Shown: positions 21,759-33,140 of the stretch, in pieces | Layout of the letters: each line of letters opens with the position of its first letter | Numbering within the stretch: position 1 is the first letter of the stretch | DNA from: Flaccisagitta enflata | Taxonomy: Eukaryota; Chaetognatha; Sagittoidea; Aphragmophora | DNA: 64,000 nucleotides | Assembly: GCA_965153355.1 (NCBI GenBank) | Contig: OZ231126.1 | Span: forward strand, 63,302,001-63,366,000 | Reading direction: 5' to 3' | Notes under the pieces: generated by a model | Databases searched by the model: none | What the model was told of the DNA's origin: nothing | The model's input: the letters and a program-made list of their open reading frames with translations, nothing else | Position numbers and translations under genes: made by a program

Positions 21759-23060
21759 TTGCAGATGCAGCAGCAGCAACTCCAACAGCAACGTCAACTC
21801 CACCGACCACAGGAGCAGCAGCAAACGACGGCTCAACGGCAGCAGCAAGAGCTGTTGCAGCAGCAGCAGTTGCAGCAACTCCAACAATTTTGTCAACAAG
21901 ATCCTGCAGCCGGCGCTCATCATCAACAACAACACGATCAACAGCAGCAACAACAGCAACAGCAACAACAACAAGAGCTGCGACAAACGGCAATGCAGCC
22001 GCACGAACAACAACAACAGCGGCAAAACGATGCAGGAGAAAGTACGCAACAGCAACAGCAGCAGCAACAGCAACCTTCCGCCGCAATCCCAGCGGTGGTG
22101 GTGGATCCTCCAGCTTCAAACAACCATCTTGTCGAAAGCATGAACGTCAGTGAGGAGACAGAAGAAGAGAGACAGCAACGCCTTGCAGATCAACGGCTGC
22201 GCATGATGGCTGAAGGTGAAGGTGGTGGTGCAGCAACAGCTCCAAAGGCGCCGATCGCGGTGCCATTGGGATTCCAACAGCGAAGCTCATCACAAGAAGA
22301 CAAAGAGTTATACGACAGAATGTGTAACTTTCGCCAGCAGCAGCAACGAGATGAAGATAGAAGAGCGGGAATATTCAACAATGCGGCAGAAATGCAACGA
22401 AAGCACTGGAATAGCCTGAACGACGGCGGCATTGGTGGGGCTTTAGAGCAGCGTGATGTGAAGCTTAGGCAACTGTCTGAGCTGGAACAGCAGCAGCCGC
22501 AGCATCCGCCAAAAGACCGTCGATCTATCTTCAGAAACTTCAATCCGGGATTGTTCAATTCGAACACACAGCAACGTCATGTGCAGTCAGTGGAAACGTC
22601 CTCGGCGCCGGTGCAGCAGCAGCAACAGTGGGAGCAGCAGCAGCAGCAAGGACAACGTCAGCGTCAACTGCAGCAGCAGAATGAACAGCAACAGCGTCCT
22701 GACCAGCAACAGCAGCTTCAACATCAACAGTGGCAGCAGCAACGGCTTCAACAACAGCAACAGCATCAAGATCAGCATCATCAAGCCCCAGCAGCAACGA
22801 TTCTCCCTACCGCACCGGAAGGATCTTCGAGGCCAGACTTGGTCATAGCTAGAGGGGAGACTGGTCTTCCCCATCAAGAGGAAAAGGCCTTCAACACAGC
22901 CGGAAGCGGAGGTGATGCAACGGAGGCGATGCGCAGGAGGCAGAAGCAGGAGGCTGCTGACGCGAAGTTGGCACAACAGCTGCAAGATAAAGAGAGAAGA
23001 AAAGTCGCTCCTAAGAAGACAACGAACGGATTGCAGCCGAAGGCACCGAAAGTAGCGTAA
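21759..23060 (+). pseudogene. BEL/Pao Gag, glutamine-rich region
   Basis: A 433-codon frame. The first 120 or so codons and a block around codons 270-350 are dominated by Gln (mixed CAG and CAA). Between and after are charged segments, for example VSEETEEERQQRLADQRLRM and MRRRQKQEAADAKLAQQLQD, which suggest coiled coil. Use of both Gln codons and interspersed His, Leu, Arg and Glu argues for an expressed low-complexity protein segment rather than a pure CAG microsatellite. The frame continues past TAA at 23058 and TAG near 23126 to about 23405, so decay is clear. Position between the Gag N-terminus and capsid-like region makes it part of Gag; its role is unknown, possibly assembly. Confidence 0.6.
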
Positions 23061-23389
23061 GCGCCTCCAGTAACGCTTCAAGCGGAAGTCATCCAGCAGA
23101 ATCAACGCTTGGGTGGCAAGAAGGGATAGTTTGAAGATGCAGACCAGCAGAGAGACTTTGACCTGCCAGAGCAGAGAGTGCAGAAGAAAATGCCGAAAAG
23201 AGGAATTCTAAACAGCGACAGTATCGTCTGCCAAGATTTTGATGCTCCCCGATTCCATCAAGATGATCGACAACAACAAGTGAATCAGCAAGAAGAAGTG
23301 GGGTGGAGCGTTAAAACCACCAAAATGAGATCTCCGGTGAAAGTCGGGGTCAATACGCCTTCGTCCAACAACCCCCAGCGTATCATCAA

Positions 23390-24262
23390 ATGGAGCATCA
23401 TCAAGTAACCCGACAACCGGAAGTCCATGCTCAGATGCCCAACAATCCGGCTCTGGACAGGTTTTTGGAAAGAGCGACGTACAATGATCTCATGCGAGCA
23501 AGGAAGGTCGGCCTCAAAGCGTTGGAGAGAGCAAGACCTGAGAAGTCTCTGCAGGAGCTTTCATCCACCGACTTTATGATGTGGAAGAGGAAGTTTAAAG
23601 ATGCTGAGAAGCATGAAGGCTTGACGCAATTGGATATCTTATTGGAATTGCCTAAGTGGTTTGCTGGTCCGCCAAAAGAGACCATAGAAACTGCGACGAT
23701 TGATGCAACTGAAGTTACGGCAAGAGGAGAGATTTACGACGCCTTCGCAAAAATGGACGTTGCCTTTATGGCAAGGCGCTGCAACATTGCGGCGCTGTTC
23801 AACGAAATCGTCGCGGAGGCGGAGATCCAGTCGGCCGACCATGCAAGGCATTTTAATTTGTCTACAAGGCTGCAAAAGGCAAGAAGATCACGAGGACCTG
23901 TGGAGAAGTGCAACAATGCTATCGTGACTAGCTGCTGCAGGAGATTCTCAACAAGAGAGTCCCTTATCTTGCAGGATAAATTCTGGGAAAAGCAACATGA
24001 AGCAGCCCTAAATGGACAATTGTTTTCATTCGACAACATGGTCAATATGATCGAGACATGGGCGGTGATTCAACGCAAACAGCGCAAGCTAAAAAATGAC
24101 ATCACAGTGGCAAGAGTCAGAATTCTACAGAGGAAGAAGCGCCATCATCATATGAAGATGCTTAGAATTAATGGCATAGCAAAGACGCAGTCAGCTGGGA
24201 CTGCTGCAACTTCCTGCCTTACAGTGGAATGCATCAAACGAAAAACTGTCATCAACTATTAG
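23390..24262 (+). pseudogene. BEL/Pao Gag, capsid-like region
   Basis: A 290-codon frame, open but shifted from the preceding Gag frame. It is predicted mostly helical, with FLERATYNDLMRARKVGLKA, STDFMMWKRKFKDAEKHEGL, TQLDILLELPKWFAGPPKE and SFDNMVNMIETWAVIQRKQR. The layout of a W-K-F-containing helix followed by a helix ending in L-P-K-W-F-x-G-P is like the Gag domain of BEL/Pao elements (DUF1759-like), though the match is by eye only. The true frame must shift again near 24260 to reach the zinc knuckle. It would build the capsid shell. Confidence 0.6.
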
Positions 24263-24300
24263 AGTTGGAAGTGGACGCGAGAGTTCAGAAGACTATGTCT

Positions 24301-24450
24301 CGTCGCCTTTGCTTCCACTGTCTCACGCTAGGACACAACGCCAAAGGATGCGTGAACAGACCGACTTGCCAAACCTGAAAGAAGCGGCACGCAACGATTC
24401 TTCACGGGCGCACCTACAAGAAAGAAGAAAAGGAAGAGAAGAAAGGAGAA
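24301..24450 (+). pseudogene. BEL/Pao Gag zinc knuckle with nonsense mutation
   Basis: CFHCLTLGHNAKGC fits C-X2-C-X4-H-X4-C exactly (24310-24351), the nucleic-acid-binding knuckle of retrotransposon Gag. It is followed by VNRPTCQT, a TGA at 24376-24378, then KKRHATILHG. BEL/Pao Gags typically continue C-x-x-C-x-KRHHTLLH, so the TGA stands where the second Cys of that extra pair is expected. One base change would account for it. Confidence 0.8.
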
Positions 24451-24639
24451 AACAAGCAGGGAAACAGCGCACTGCTGGCTCCCTTCAAAAAGTCAGAAGA
24501 TGCGGCTGCAGCAGCACCAAATAGCCTCCGCTCGACGACGGAGGCAGCCAATCCAACGAAATCTCTCCTAACGCCACGGCATGACTGGCGGCGACGGCAA
24601 CGTCGCAGTCCGTCTCTTCATTCGATGACGTTGTCCGTC

Positions 24640-24896
24640 CGATCGTTCCAGTGACTATATTAAACAATTCTTCGGGTGCGCAGAGGACGATATATGCTAT
24701 GATCGACTCAGGCGCTGATCGCGACGTGATCAGTACCAACATCATTCGCAGTCTTCTGATTCCAACAAAAACAGTGCAAATGACGGTGATTACTGTGGGA
24801 AATCATGTTGTTGAGGATCGTTTCATCAGATCATTCACCATGCAATCGGCCGACGAGAATACGCTCGTATATCAGCGACGACAGGTGATTTGTTAA
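24640..24896 (+). pseudogene. BEL/Pao aspartic protease
   Basis: The frame includes TIYAMIDSGADRDVISTNII, with the catalytic Asp-Ser-Gly-Ala at 24705-24716, then a TVGNHVVEDRF strand. This is the retropepsin fold that cleaves Gag-Pol. The frame ends in TAA at 24894-24896, well before the reverse transcriptase, so the polyprotein is interrupted. Order Gag-PR-RT-RH-INT agrees with BEL/Pao. Confidence 0.75.
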
Positions 24897-26063
24897 CGAG
24901 TGAACGCGATATTCCTCCTTTTCTCCGCTGACCTATCTGACCAAACCTCGCATCAAGGCGCAAAATTTCAGCTGGAAGTGTGTGATGATGATTATCGGAG
25001 CGCTGGCGGATGCCGCCGCCGCTTCAAGAAATCTACGAGGCCTTTATAGATCTTTGATTGTTTTAGATGTCTATTCAAAGGACACAAGTGGGGAAAACGG
25101 GCAAAAGAGGTGACGAGATATTGCATCGATCAACGCTATCACACTGGATGACCGCGTCCAACGAGCACATCTGATCGCATCCTCACAATTGCCTCTCAAC
25201 AGCAACATCGATCGCATCTTCTACCATGACTTTGCATCATCAATCGTCTCGCAAGAGGAGATGGGTGATTCCCTTGAAAATGTCAGAGCGTGCAAAATCT
25301 TAGAGGAAAAGATATATTTCTGCCCAATTGTGAAAAAGTACTTTGCTCCCGTCACATGGAGATTTCATCATGAAAAAATCATGGAGATTCTGAGAAGAGT
25401 GAAATACGATCGACATGGGAAGCGACTCGGTAACCAACGTTTCGCTTCAAGCGTGATCCAGCCTTCAAAGAAAGAGTCTTCCAGGAAATCGAGAAGTTTT
25501 TACGAGACGGGAGTGGCGATTGAGATTGACAACGTCGATGACGACGACGGCATTGGAGAAGCCGCAGCTGGTACTCTAATAAGCCGCTTCATAATAAATT
25601 TAATTGCGCGAAAACGCGCTGCGATGCCACGCTGCCGCCGCGGCGGCGAATTTCGACGGGATCTCACTCAATGATTTGCTCGCTTGAGGCCCAAATTTGA
25701 TGAATAGCCTGATGGACATCCTCACATGTGCGTTGGGCCAAAGGGAAAATCACTTTATGTGTGACATAGCAAGCCTACTAACTGCTGGCCCATCCTGACG
25801 CGACGCTGATTTATTCAGATTCTTTGGTTCAAGGACCGCACTCTTCGAGAAGCAATTTTGAATCTGTTTTTATCACACGTCTTCGGCAGCCAATCCAGCT
25901 CATTCGCTACATCTTTCACTCAGAAAGTGCTGAAGTAATCCGGCCCAAATACAGCCCCTACAACGCCTACCATCTATTTTGCCATGGTTTTTACGCGACG
26001 ACTTAGCGTGGGGTGGGGATTCGTTGACTAAGCACTGCAACTAAAGGTGGATTCAGTGGCGTT
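24897..26063 (+). pseudogene. BEL/Pao reverse transcriptase, heavily decayed
   Basis: Position and scraps only. A frame at 25189-25674 holds GDSLENVRACKILEEKIYFC and WRFHHEKIMEILRRVKYDRH, reminiscent of the BEL segment leading into RT. DSLVQGPHSSRSNFESVFI near 25815-25870 resembles the conserved L-LQGP-L region. DDLAWGGDSLTK at about 25998-26035 appears to be the remains of the YxDD catalytic box, one frame off from a preceding FYA. RT copies element RNA into DNA. At least three frame changes are needed to connect these, and much of the domain is unrecognisable. Confidence 0.55.
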
Positions 26064-26500
26064 ATGGCGAAGTGGATGGATCTTGTGAAGTGGAAGAGCA
26101 ATGCGCTGCAATTGATGGATGGAGATCCAAATGTGCCAATCCGCATCCAGATAAGCAAGATGATGCAACACGAAGGTGTTGGGCGTCTCATGGCTTCCGA
26201 TGAAGACGCTTTATTTTCATCTGCACTTAAGAATTCAAAACTCTACAAAACACTCAGCCAATTGGTCTCTATGCTTAAAACTTAACGATCCATTGGGTTT
26301 TTGGAGTCCAAGCGCATACATCGGCAGACGCTGTTACCTCAACTCACCAGTCCACAGGAAGTGGGATGATTCCCTGGAAGAGAGCGTTGAGGAATCTTTC
26401 TTCTTCCGCTTATACTTCATCTTGGCCTTCTACAACAATATCGAATTGAACGTCAGGAATGGCGGCGTCGACAATAGCGACATTGCGGAAGTAACACTCG
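26064..26500 (+). pseudogene. BEL/Pao RT thumb / Pao A17 region
   Basis: KWKSNALQLMDGDPNVPIRI follows the RT box as in BEL/Pao. A shifted frame then reads LNDPLGFWSPSAYIGRRCYL and HRKWDDSLEESVEE, matching the conserved 'D-P-L-G-x-x-S-P ... W-D-x-x-L' signature of the Pao retrotransposon family region (Peptidase_A17 in Pfam). The two halves are in different frames (break near 26280). Confidence 0.75.
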
Positions 26501-27262
26501 AGTTATTTTGTGATGCAGCCCAAAAGGCGGATATGGAGCAGTTGCATATCGACGCCAAGTCAACCGAGATGGAGATGTTCACATTTCATTCATCGCCTCC
26601 AAATCTCACGTCATTCCTCTCAATCCAAAACGTGCTTCTCATCACAACAGTGTTCCACGTGTCGAGATTGTATCCGCAGAAAAGCAGTGCAGCTCAAACG
26701 CTTCGTCGGAAGGACCATCGAATTGGACAATCTCGTCGCCAGATTTTGGTCCGATTCTGAATCTGCACTGAAGATGATTTACAATCCGGCAAAACCGAGG
26801 CCTGTATTCTTCGCCAATCGTCTCTCCAAGATCCATAGTGGGTCTGATCCTCAACAGTGGCGCTGGGTTGACTCGTCAAACAACCCGGCGGACCACTGTA
26901 GCAGAGGCATCCAGGCCCATGAAGTCGAAAAATGGTGTCAATTCCATCAAGGCCCTGCATTTTTGCGTCTTCCCGAAGATCAATGGCCAAAGACGAACAT
27001 CGCGACGTGCCCTATTTCTGCACAGGTCGCCGCTCTGTATGCGGCTGAGAGTGAAAAGAAACAAGTGGCTGACGCGATACTTCTTGCAGCCGCTTCTCGG
27101 GGAAAATGGATGCAGAAATTGCGGATTATCGGCATGGTTCTAATCGCAGTCAAAAGGTGGAGAGCCTATCCAAGGGCGAAGACACGAGCAACAAAAGATC
27201 TCCTTCCAAAACCGGAAGTGACGCAAGACGTCGTGGAGGAGGCGCGCAAACAGCTCGTCTAG
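26501..27262 (+). pseudogene. BEL/Pao RNase H and connection
   Basis: Begins with LELFCDAAQKADME (first catalytic Asp of RNase H) in one frame, then ISFIASKSHVIPLNP and VPRVEIVSAEK in another, then ARFWSDSESALKMIY (second Asp), PVFFANRLSKIHSGSD, QQWRWVDSSNNPADHCSRGI and GPAFLRLPEDQWP. This order and wording is diagnostic for BEL/Pao. RNase H removes the RNA strand during reverse transcription. The final segment (26741-27250) is uninterrupted, while frameshifts lie before it. Confidence 0.88.
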
Positions 27263-28090
27263 TCAATGCAGCGGCAGCATTATTCTGACGTCTTCGAACA
27301 ATTGGAATTGGGAAAAGTCTTCAAGCCAGAAAGCCGTCGTGAATTTATCATAAAGAACAAGGAGATGCGGAAGTTGAACCCCTTCGTCGACGACGACGGC
27401 ATCCTTCGCGTCGGCAGTCGATTGGAAAATGCCGACATCTCTCACGACGCTAAATTTCCCTTTATCCTGCCGCCAAAGACGAGAATGTGAAATCATTAAT
27501 TCGCCATTATCATCATATGATTTTCACGCGGGTGCAAAGCATACATTGCGCCAATTACGCCAATTTGTGTGGATTACAAAAGGTCTTCAGGCCACAAGAG
27601 CGCTGCCAACACGCGGCTTTAGATGCCAGAAGAACTTCAAAAAGAACGCAAATCAGCAATGGCCAATCTTCCATCAAATCGCGTCAATCCGCGCCCGTCT
27701 TTGCAGAGACTGATTACGCTATGGGGCATTTCATGGTAAAATGAACGGGCGTGGTTGATCATAAGGTGTGGATCGCAGTGTTCACCTGTTCCGTGTCACG
27801 CGCCGTCCATGTGGAATTGCTCTTCAACATGTCAGCCGATGCGATGGTAAATGCAATATCCGTCGGCAGCAAGGCGCCCAGGAATCCGCCGTTTCACATC
27901 AGTGTTGGACGAATCTAGTCGGCGCCAACAACATCCTCAAGAAGGAAATGGAAGCTTGGAACCGCTCGTCAACTCCTGAACCGCAGCGGCGCGGCCTTCG
28001 GTGGGATTTATCACGCCGAACACCCCACTATGGAGGGGTGTGGGAGAGAATCGTTGCTCTCTTTAAGCGCCATCTTGCTTCCATCTCACC
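27263..28090 (+). pseudogene. BEL/Pao integrase
   Basis: [20 protein letters not shown] and FPFILPPK (27361-27480) are the stretch preceding the zinc-binding region. A shifted frame gives HTLRQLRQFVWITKGLQA. The catalytic core is represented by VWIAVFTCSVSRAVHVELLF (27766-27825, first Asp region) and RRTPHYGGVWERIVALFKRH (28009-28070, region of the last catalytic Glu). Integrase inserts the cDNA. Several frameshifts and a poorly preserved middle make it non-functional. Confidence 0.82.
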
Positions 28091-28612
28091 GGGCGCCATC
28101 CTCCACGCCGCCGACGCCAACACCGGCCGTCTTCGTCGGCTGAAGGAATTCCCACCGCCGTCCCCAACAGCTGCGCTCAGCGATGATCCAAATGACTCTG
28201 AGGCCCTTACACCGAATCATATCCTCAATCCATCAACATCCGGCCATGCCCCTCTAGATCTGGTGCAACAAGGCGTCAACTCTGACGCCGACTCTGCGAA
28301 GATTCAATGGAGGCGTGCGAATCGCGTGTGGATGCATTTTGGAAATCGTGGAGGGTCGAATATCTGTCGCTTCTTCATGCGAAGCAAATGGTCGAGATCT
28401 GAGAAAGACTATGTGGATGACATGGTCATCGCTCATGGACGAAACGCTGCCTCGTCACAATTGGAGCTTAGGACGGTCATGGGCGCCGAGGGTCTGCGTC
28501 AGCCCATGTCGGGAGGGCTCACATCCGGCGCCAAGATGGAAAGATCGAGGATTTAAAGACCAGCACGGCTTTCGTGCGGCTGGAATTGGACTCATAAAAA
28601 ACGCTAAGTTTT
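28091..28612 (+). pseudogene. BEL/Pao integrase tail (DUF5641-like)
   Basis: DDPNDSEALTPNHILNPSTS (28180-28240) matches the 'LTP-HFL' box, IQWRRANRVWMHF the W-x-R helix, and ETLPRHNWSLGR (about 28441-28470, another frame) the 'LPR-x-W-x-LGR' motif of the C-terminal domain found in BEL/Pao integrases. The element's coding part ends by about 28610 at a short GA run. Confidence 0.8.
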
Positions 28613-28879
28613 GAGAGAGAGAGAGAAATAAGCATGGGCCTGTCCATTGGTAACTATAGATATGAGTGATTGATACTCTAATTTGTTATATTTACAAAGA
28701 GTTGTTATTATTCATATTTGGTTCTGATTATCCATGCTTTCATCTTTCCTCTTGTCAATTATGTTGTCCATCTCCATTTACACATCAAAACACTGATTCA
28801 TTCGCCCTGTCTATATGTACATATTATTGTGCCAAATCCGCTCTTACCTTTATCTGCTCTTCAACACGAACATTTCAAA
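28613..28879. other. Short AT-rich stretch after the BEL/Pao pol
   Basis: No motif recognised; could contain part of an LTR, but no repeat partner was found. Confidence 0.35.
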
Positions 28880-31230
28880 GCTTCCGCTGACGACGTCATT
28901 CCATCTAATGTCAGTTTGCATCTTGAAGTCGCCGGTCGAGTCAAGATGTCCCGTCAGCAGCGTCTCGAGGCTGAAGCCGACGTGTCGACGTCGCACGGGT
29001 CCTTGGATCTTCATCGACTCTTCAACGACGGCTCGACTCGAGAGGGATCTGCATCCACGACGTCGTTCGGGGCGGAGGAGGAGGCTGCTGCGTCGGCAGC
29101 CTTCAATGGCGACCTCCGCTTCCGTCGTAGACGCAAAAATGGCGAATAAAAAGCGTCAACAAGATGATGCGTTGGTAAATCATCAACAGCCATCCAACGC
29201 CGTTGATCCCGCGTCGCTTCCTCCATTGGTGGTCATCAAGATGGAGGTTCGAGGCGGATTGGTGATCAACGTCACTACCGACTTATCCACCACTTCCGCT
29301 GGGCGCGCTCATCATCATCGTGGATTTGCCCTCATCGCCTCGCCAATTCTGCCTTGATTTCGGTCGCCCAGCGCCCCGTCATCAAGCGTCTGCAGCTGCA
29401 CGCCAACGCAGCGGGGGCGAAGAGAGAGAGAGATTGGTCAATGATGGAGCAAGAGTGGAGGAGGAGGGGATGGAAACGGAGGAGGAGGTGTTGGTGAATG
29501 GGGAGGTGGTGGAGAAAGGCATTGACCCGGAAGTGGATACTGCGACGCCGGAAGAGAAACACCAACGGATGCAGGCGCGATGCAGTGGTATCGTATCATC
29601 AGTCCGGACGTCGAAGTATCTCTCCTTTTCAAAGAGTTTGAAAAACTTCAGTATGCTGCAACAAACAGAAACTCATGCGCTCATCGGCCAATCAAACAGA
29701 GCTGGGCTCGGAGACTCTGGAGCAAAATCCAAAGCAACAAAAGAAGGGGAGGGAGCATGATATGAGGTTCGCCGCATGGTCCAAGCGACGAAGAGGAAGA
29801 ATGCGGCTCCGAAGCCTTCTTGTGCAACTGCTGTCGACGCTTCCGCAACTCCACCAGCGGTCCCGTGAGCGACGCAGCCGCAGCTACATCAGCGGCACTC
29901 ACTCTACAGCATCAGGAAGTCACACCGCGCCCTGGATTGGTTCATCCCAAATCAGCAGCAATAGGTCCCCCTGACGTCACTCCCCACAACAATCGAAGAG
30001 ATCACGTCAGAAAGACTCCACAAACGCCAAGAATGTGCAGAGTCAGTCAAAAAGGGCCAACGCGTGCCAGCGCCTCTTCAAGCGCCTCAGGCGCGCCCCC
30101 TGCAGCAGTAACGCCCAGCTGCGAGAAGCTTCCAAGTGGTTCGTCGACGGCAACGTTGGCAGCAACCCAGAAGGTGGATCAGGCGCCCGGGGCAGCGGCA
30201 GCAAAGGGGAAGAAGACCAAGAGAGCTGGGAAAAAGCACAAAGCAGCAACCGCGGAGGCCCTACTTGCGGTGCTTCGGCGTCCGCTGTTAAACCTCAAGT
30301 CTCTGGTCAGCAGACGGGAGCGTCTTCCTTTCACTCGCAGCCATCAAAAGCCGCGTAGGAAGTTTAACTAGTTGCCAGCTTCAGCACCCGTTAGCTTTCG
30401 GTGTAGCGCCTGGTCAGCAAAACCGAGTTCGCCTGGCTTCTGCAGCAAGTGCAGAACCCGCCTCCCCGTCGGATCCAGCCTTTGATCCTGCGCATGGACA
30501 CCACATCGCCGAGTCATTGCTACGAGAAGCCTCTTTACTGACCTCAAATGCTCCATTGGGGTGGTGAAGAATTTAGCATCAAGGCTTCCAAAAGACTTCT
30601 TCGTTGCCGTCTGGCCGCGTCAACGAGTTGAAGTGCCTCGTCAAGTCTTAGACGAGAGGATCACGCAACATCCAAAAGGAGAGAGACGATGCTCGCCGAG
30701 CAGCAATGGCTGCAGTCAATGAGGTGGTCAAAGGTATAAGCGAGTCGTGGAACTGGAGAAGCAGCTTGAAAAGGAGAGGCAGGCCTGTGCGATGAAGGCT
30801 AAGAAGAAAGAGGGCTGTGAACGCGTTAAAGGCGGCTCATGGCCGGGTCGGACTTTGTGTAAAACTGCGTCCGCTGCACGTCCGACGACTGGCGCCGAAT
30901 TGCGATGCAGCATCTCCACCTCCTGCGTCTTCTCCAGCAGAAAAGTCGGTCAGCAGATCCTGTCGCAAAGACGCTCCCAAGCCTGGGAATAAGAAAATCG
31001 AACCAGGCCTTGGAAAATTTCTCAGACCGCCAGCTAAACGCTGATTGGTGCCACAACAGTTGCTGTTCAATTTAACTACTCTAATTTGCAACATGGCGTG
31101 GAGAGCTGGCCATTCGCTGAGGATCGTATTCCACCATCACATCCTCATCCCATCGATGGACAGGCCGGCTGTCGGGGAGCGCCACCCGGGGCGGGGGAAT
31201 GACGTCCGCCCCTGGGCCTCACGAAAATAA
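28880..31230 (+). pseudogene. Unassigned coding-like tract, GC-rich
   Basis: About 2.3 kb with protein-like frames that hop between the three plus-strand phases: VSLHLEVAGRVKMSRQQRLE, LPPLVVIKMEVRGGLVINVT (29215-29275), MQWYRIISPDVEVSLLFKEF, and further on VVELEKQLEKERQACAMKAK (30746-30800) and LCVKLRPLHVRRLAPNC. Composition (GC-rich; Ala, Arg, Ser, Gln) resembles the adjacent BEL/Pao Gag. Frames of 60-183 codons are all broken. I recognise no domain. It may be a third ORF of the BEL/Pao element, a second decayed Gag, or an unrelated fossil. Confidence 0.35.
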
Positions 31231-31339
31231 GTGAACTGGCCAAAATGAGATCATTACCGCGTAAATATACACGTACTGTATTTTCACTGTTTATCACCCC
31301 CTCTACTTAAAGCCCCCTCCTTTTTTTCACAGGGTCTGA

Positions 31340-31807
31340 AAATGATTACACGCTTTTCTTTTTATAAGAACACTGTTTATAAGAACATCAGCCTCAGATT
31401 TGGCCAAAAAATAAGAACATCTTAAGAACATGCTGAGCTTCAGATTTGAAGATAAGAATATAAGTTTTCAAAAAAGTAGTAAAATTAGATGAAAAACCCT
31501 GAATGATGGATATTTTGATAATACTTTCTTTAATGATAATTCATTATTTATTAAATTTAAATTTCACATTTCTTTTTATAAAACAAAAAATGTTTTTTTT
31601 CACAATTGCTTAAAAAACAAACTTTTATATTAATATAGATTATAATTAAAAAGATTAACTAACTTAAAAATAAGAACATATTAAGAACGCTTGAGCCTCA
31701 ATAGTCGCAAAAGCGTTAGATGGTCAGCGGTACCCGTTGCCCCTGTGTCAGTGTATGTTGGTGTGGTGGTTAGAGGCAGCGGCGAAGGGGCCGATGACCT
31801 ATGCTGT
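31340..31807 (+). repeat. Outer repeat and A-B block, upstream of the Helentron
   Basis: ACACGCTTTTC followed by TTTTTATAAGAACA (31350-31376), two ATAAGAACAT...CAGATTT units to 31450, then TTAAAAATAAGAACATATTA, and at 31692-31807 the A-B block (TAGTCGCAAAAGCGTTAGAT ... GGCAGCGGCGAAGGGGCCGA). Related words lie inverted at about 48164-48270, on the far side of the Helentron. Confidence 0.6.
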
Positions 31808-32580
31808 TTCGTTCTTTTCAGATAGCACATCATAGTTTTTTTTTCAAAAAATCAATCGTTGAAGAAACACATGTTTTTTTAATCAAATTGTGGCGATGAT
31901 GTCGATAACAAGGATATCAGCAGCTTCACAACTGAATAACAAGAACATCATCAATAACAATGGTAACAACTAAAACGATGTTGACAGCATTGTTAACAAT
32001 GACAATCAATATCATAAACATAATAATGACAATAAACGTAATGTCAGAGCCAAGGAAAAAATGCACCATAGAAATCAGCTCCTACAAAAACTCTGTACTT
32101 GGTTCGGACGAGCTAAGTACAGTCGCGTGTGAAAAGATTCTAGCAACCAAAAAAAAAGAAAAAATAAGAATCAAATTGGGCAAGACAGCGATGTAACAAG
32201 GTTAGTTCATTTTCGTAGACAGAGACAGTATGTATGTCCGTGTGTGTTTACGCGCGTGCATGGGCACGTGCATGGGCACGTGCGTGCGCGCACGTGCATG
32301 TGTGTGTTTGTTTGTGTGTGAATTTGAGTGTGTGCCTGCGTGTGCATTTGTGTATACATGTGTTTGCGTTTGTTTGTGTGTGTGTATTTGTGTATGCATG
32401 CGTGTGCATCTTATGGAAACAAAGCTGGATACATGCCAATCTAGTCGCGGACTGTTGGGCAGGAGCAAAAATGTGAAAACCGATCGCAATTCAGAAAAAT
32501 TACGTATTGAAAGATGGACTGACCAATGGACTGACTTGTCAAGGTATAGTGTCGCGTGTCCGTGACTATAAAAGGCAAAG
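31808..32580. other. Unassigned stretch with GT-rich part
   Basis: 32228-32410 is an irregular TGTG/GCATG/CACGTGCATG-rich tract. AATCTAGTCGCGGACTGTTG and GGGCAGGAGCAAAAATG (32440-32475) is an inverted fragment of the 4078-4215 family. Confidence 0.45.
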
Positions 32581-33140
32581 GGAGAGAGAGAGAGAGAGAA
32601 AGAGAGATAGAGAGAGAGAGAGAGAGAGAGCTAGAGAGCGAGAGGAAGCGAGAGAGAGAGAGAGAGAGAGAGAGAGGTAGAAGATAAAAGAGAGAGATAA
32701 AGGAAGGTAAGAGAGAGAGAGATAACACGCATGGGAGAGTATGGTGGACTTGTGTGCGTACTTGTTTGTGTGCATATGTGTGTATGCATGTGCGTTTGTA
32801 TGCATGCTTGAGTATGCATGACTCGAAGTAAAGAGATGATAAAGAGAGACAGAAGAGAGAAAGCGAAGGAGAGAGAGAGAGAGAGAGATAAAGGAGAGAG
32901 AGAGAGATAAAGAGGAAGAGAGAGATAAAGAATAACACGCACATGTGTGAGAGTATGGTGGACTTGTGTGTGCGTACTTGTTTGTGTGCATATGTGTGTA
33001 TGCATGTGCGTTTGTATGCATGCTTGAGTATGCATGACTGCGAGTAAAACAAAAAAGGCCACAAGTGAGAGCTAGCGATGGATCAAAACACGGAATTTGT
33101 GAGACAGAGAGAGAGAGCGAGAGAGCGAGAGCGAGAGCGA
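32581..33140. repeat. (GA)n tracts with a 210-bp tandem duplication
   Basis: The segment at about 32729-32832 (GAGAGTATGGTGGACTTGTG ... GAGTATGCATGACT) recurs at about 32947-33045 with few changes, and each is preceded or followed by GAGAGA-rich sequence. So a unit of about 210 bp was duplicated in tandem. The 150-200 codon minus-strand frames over it are repeat products. Confidence 0.85.
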
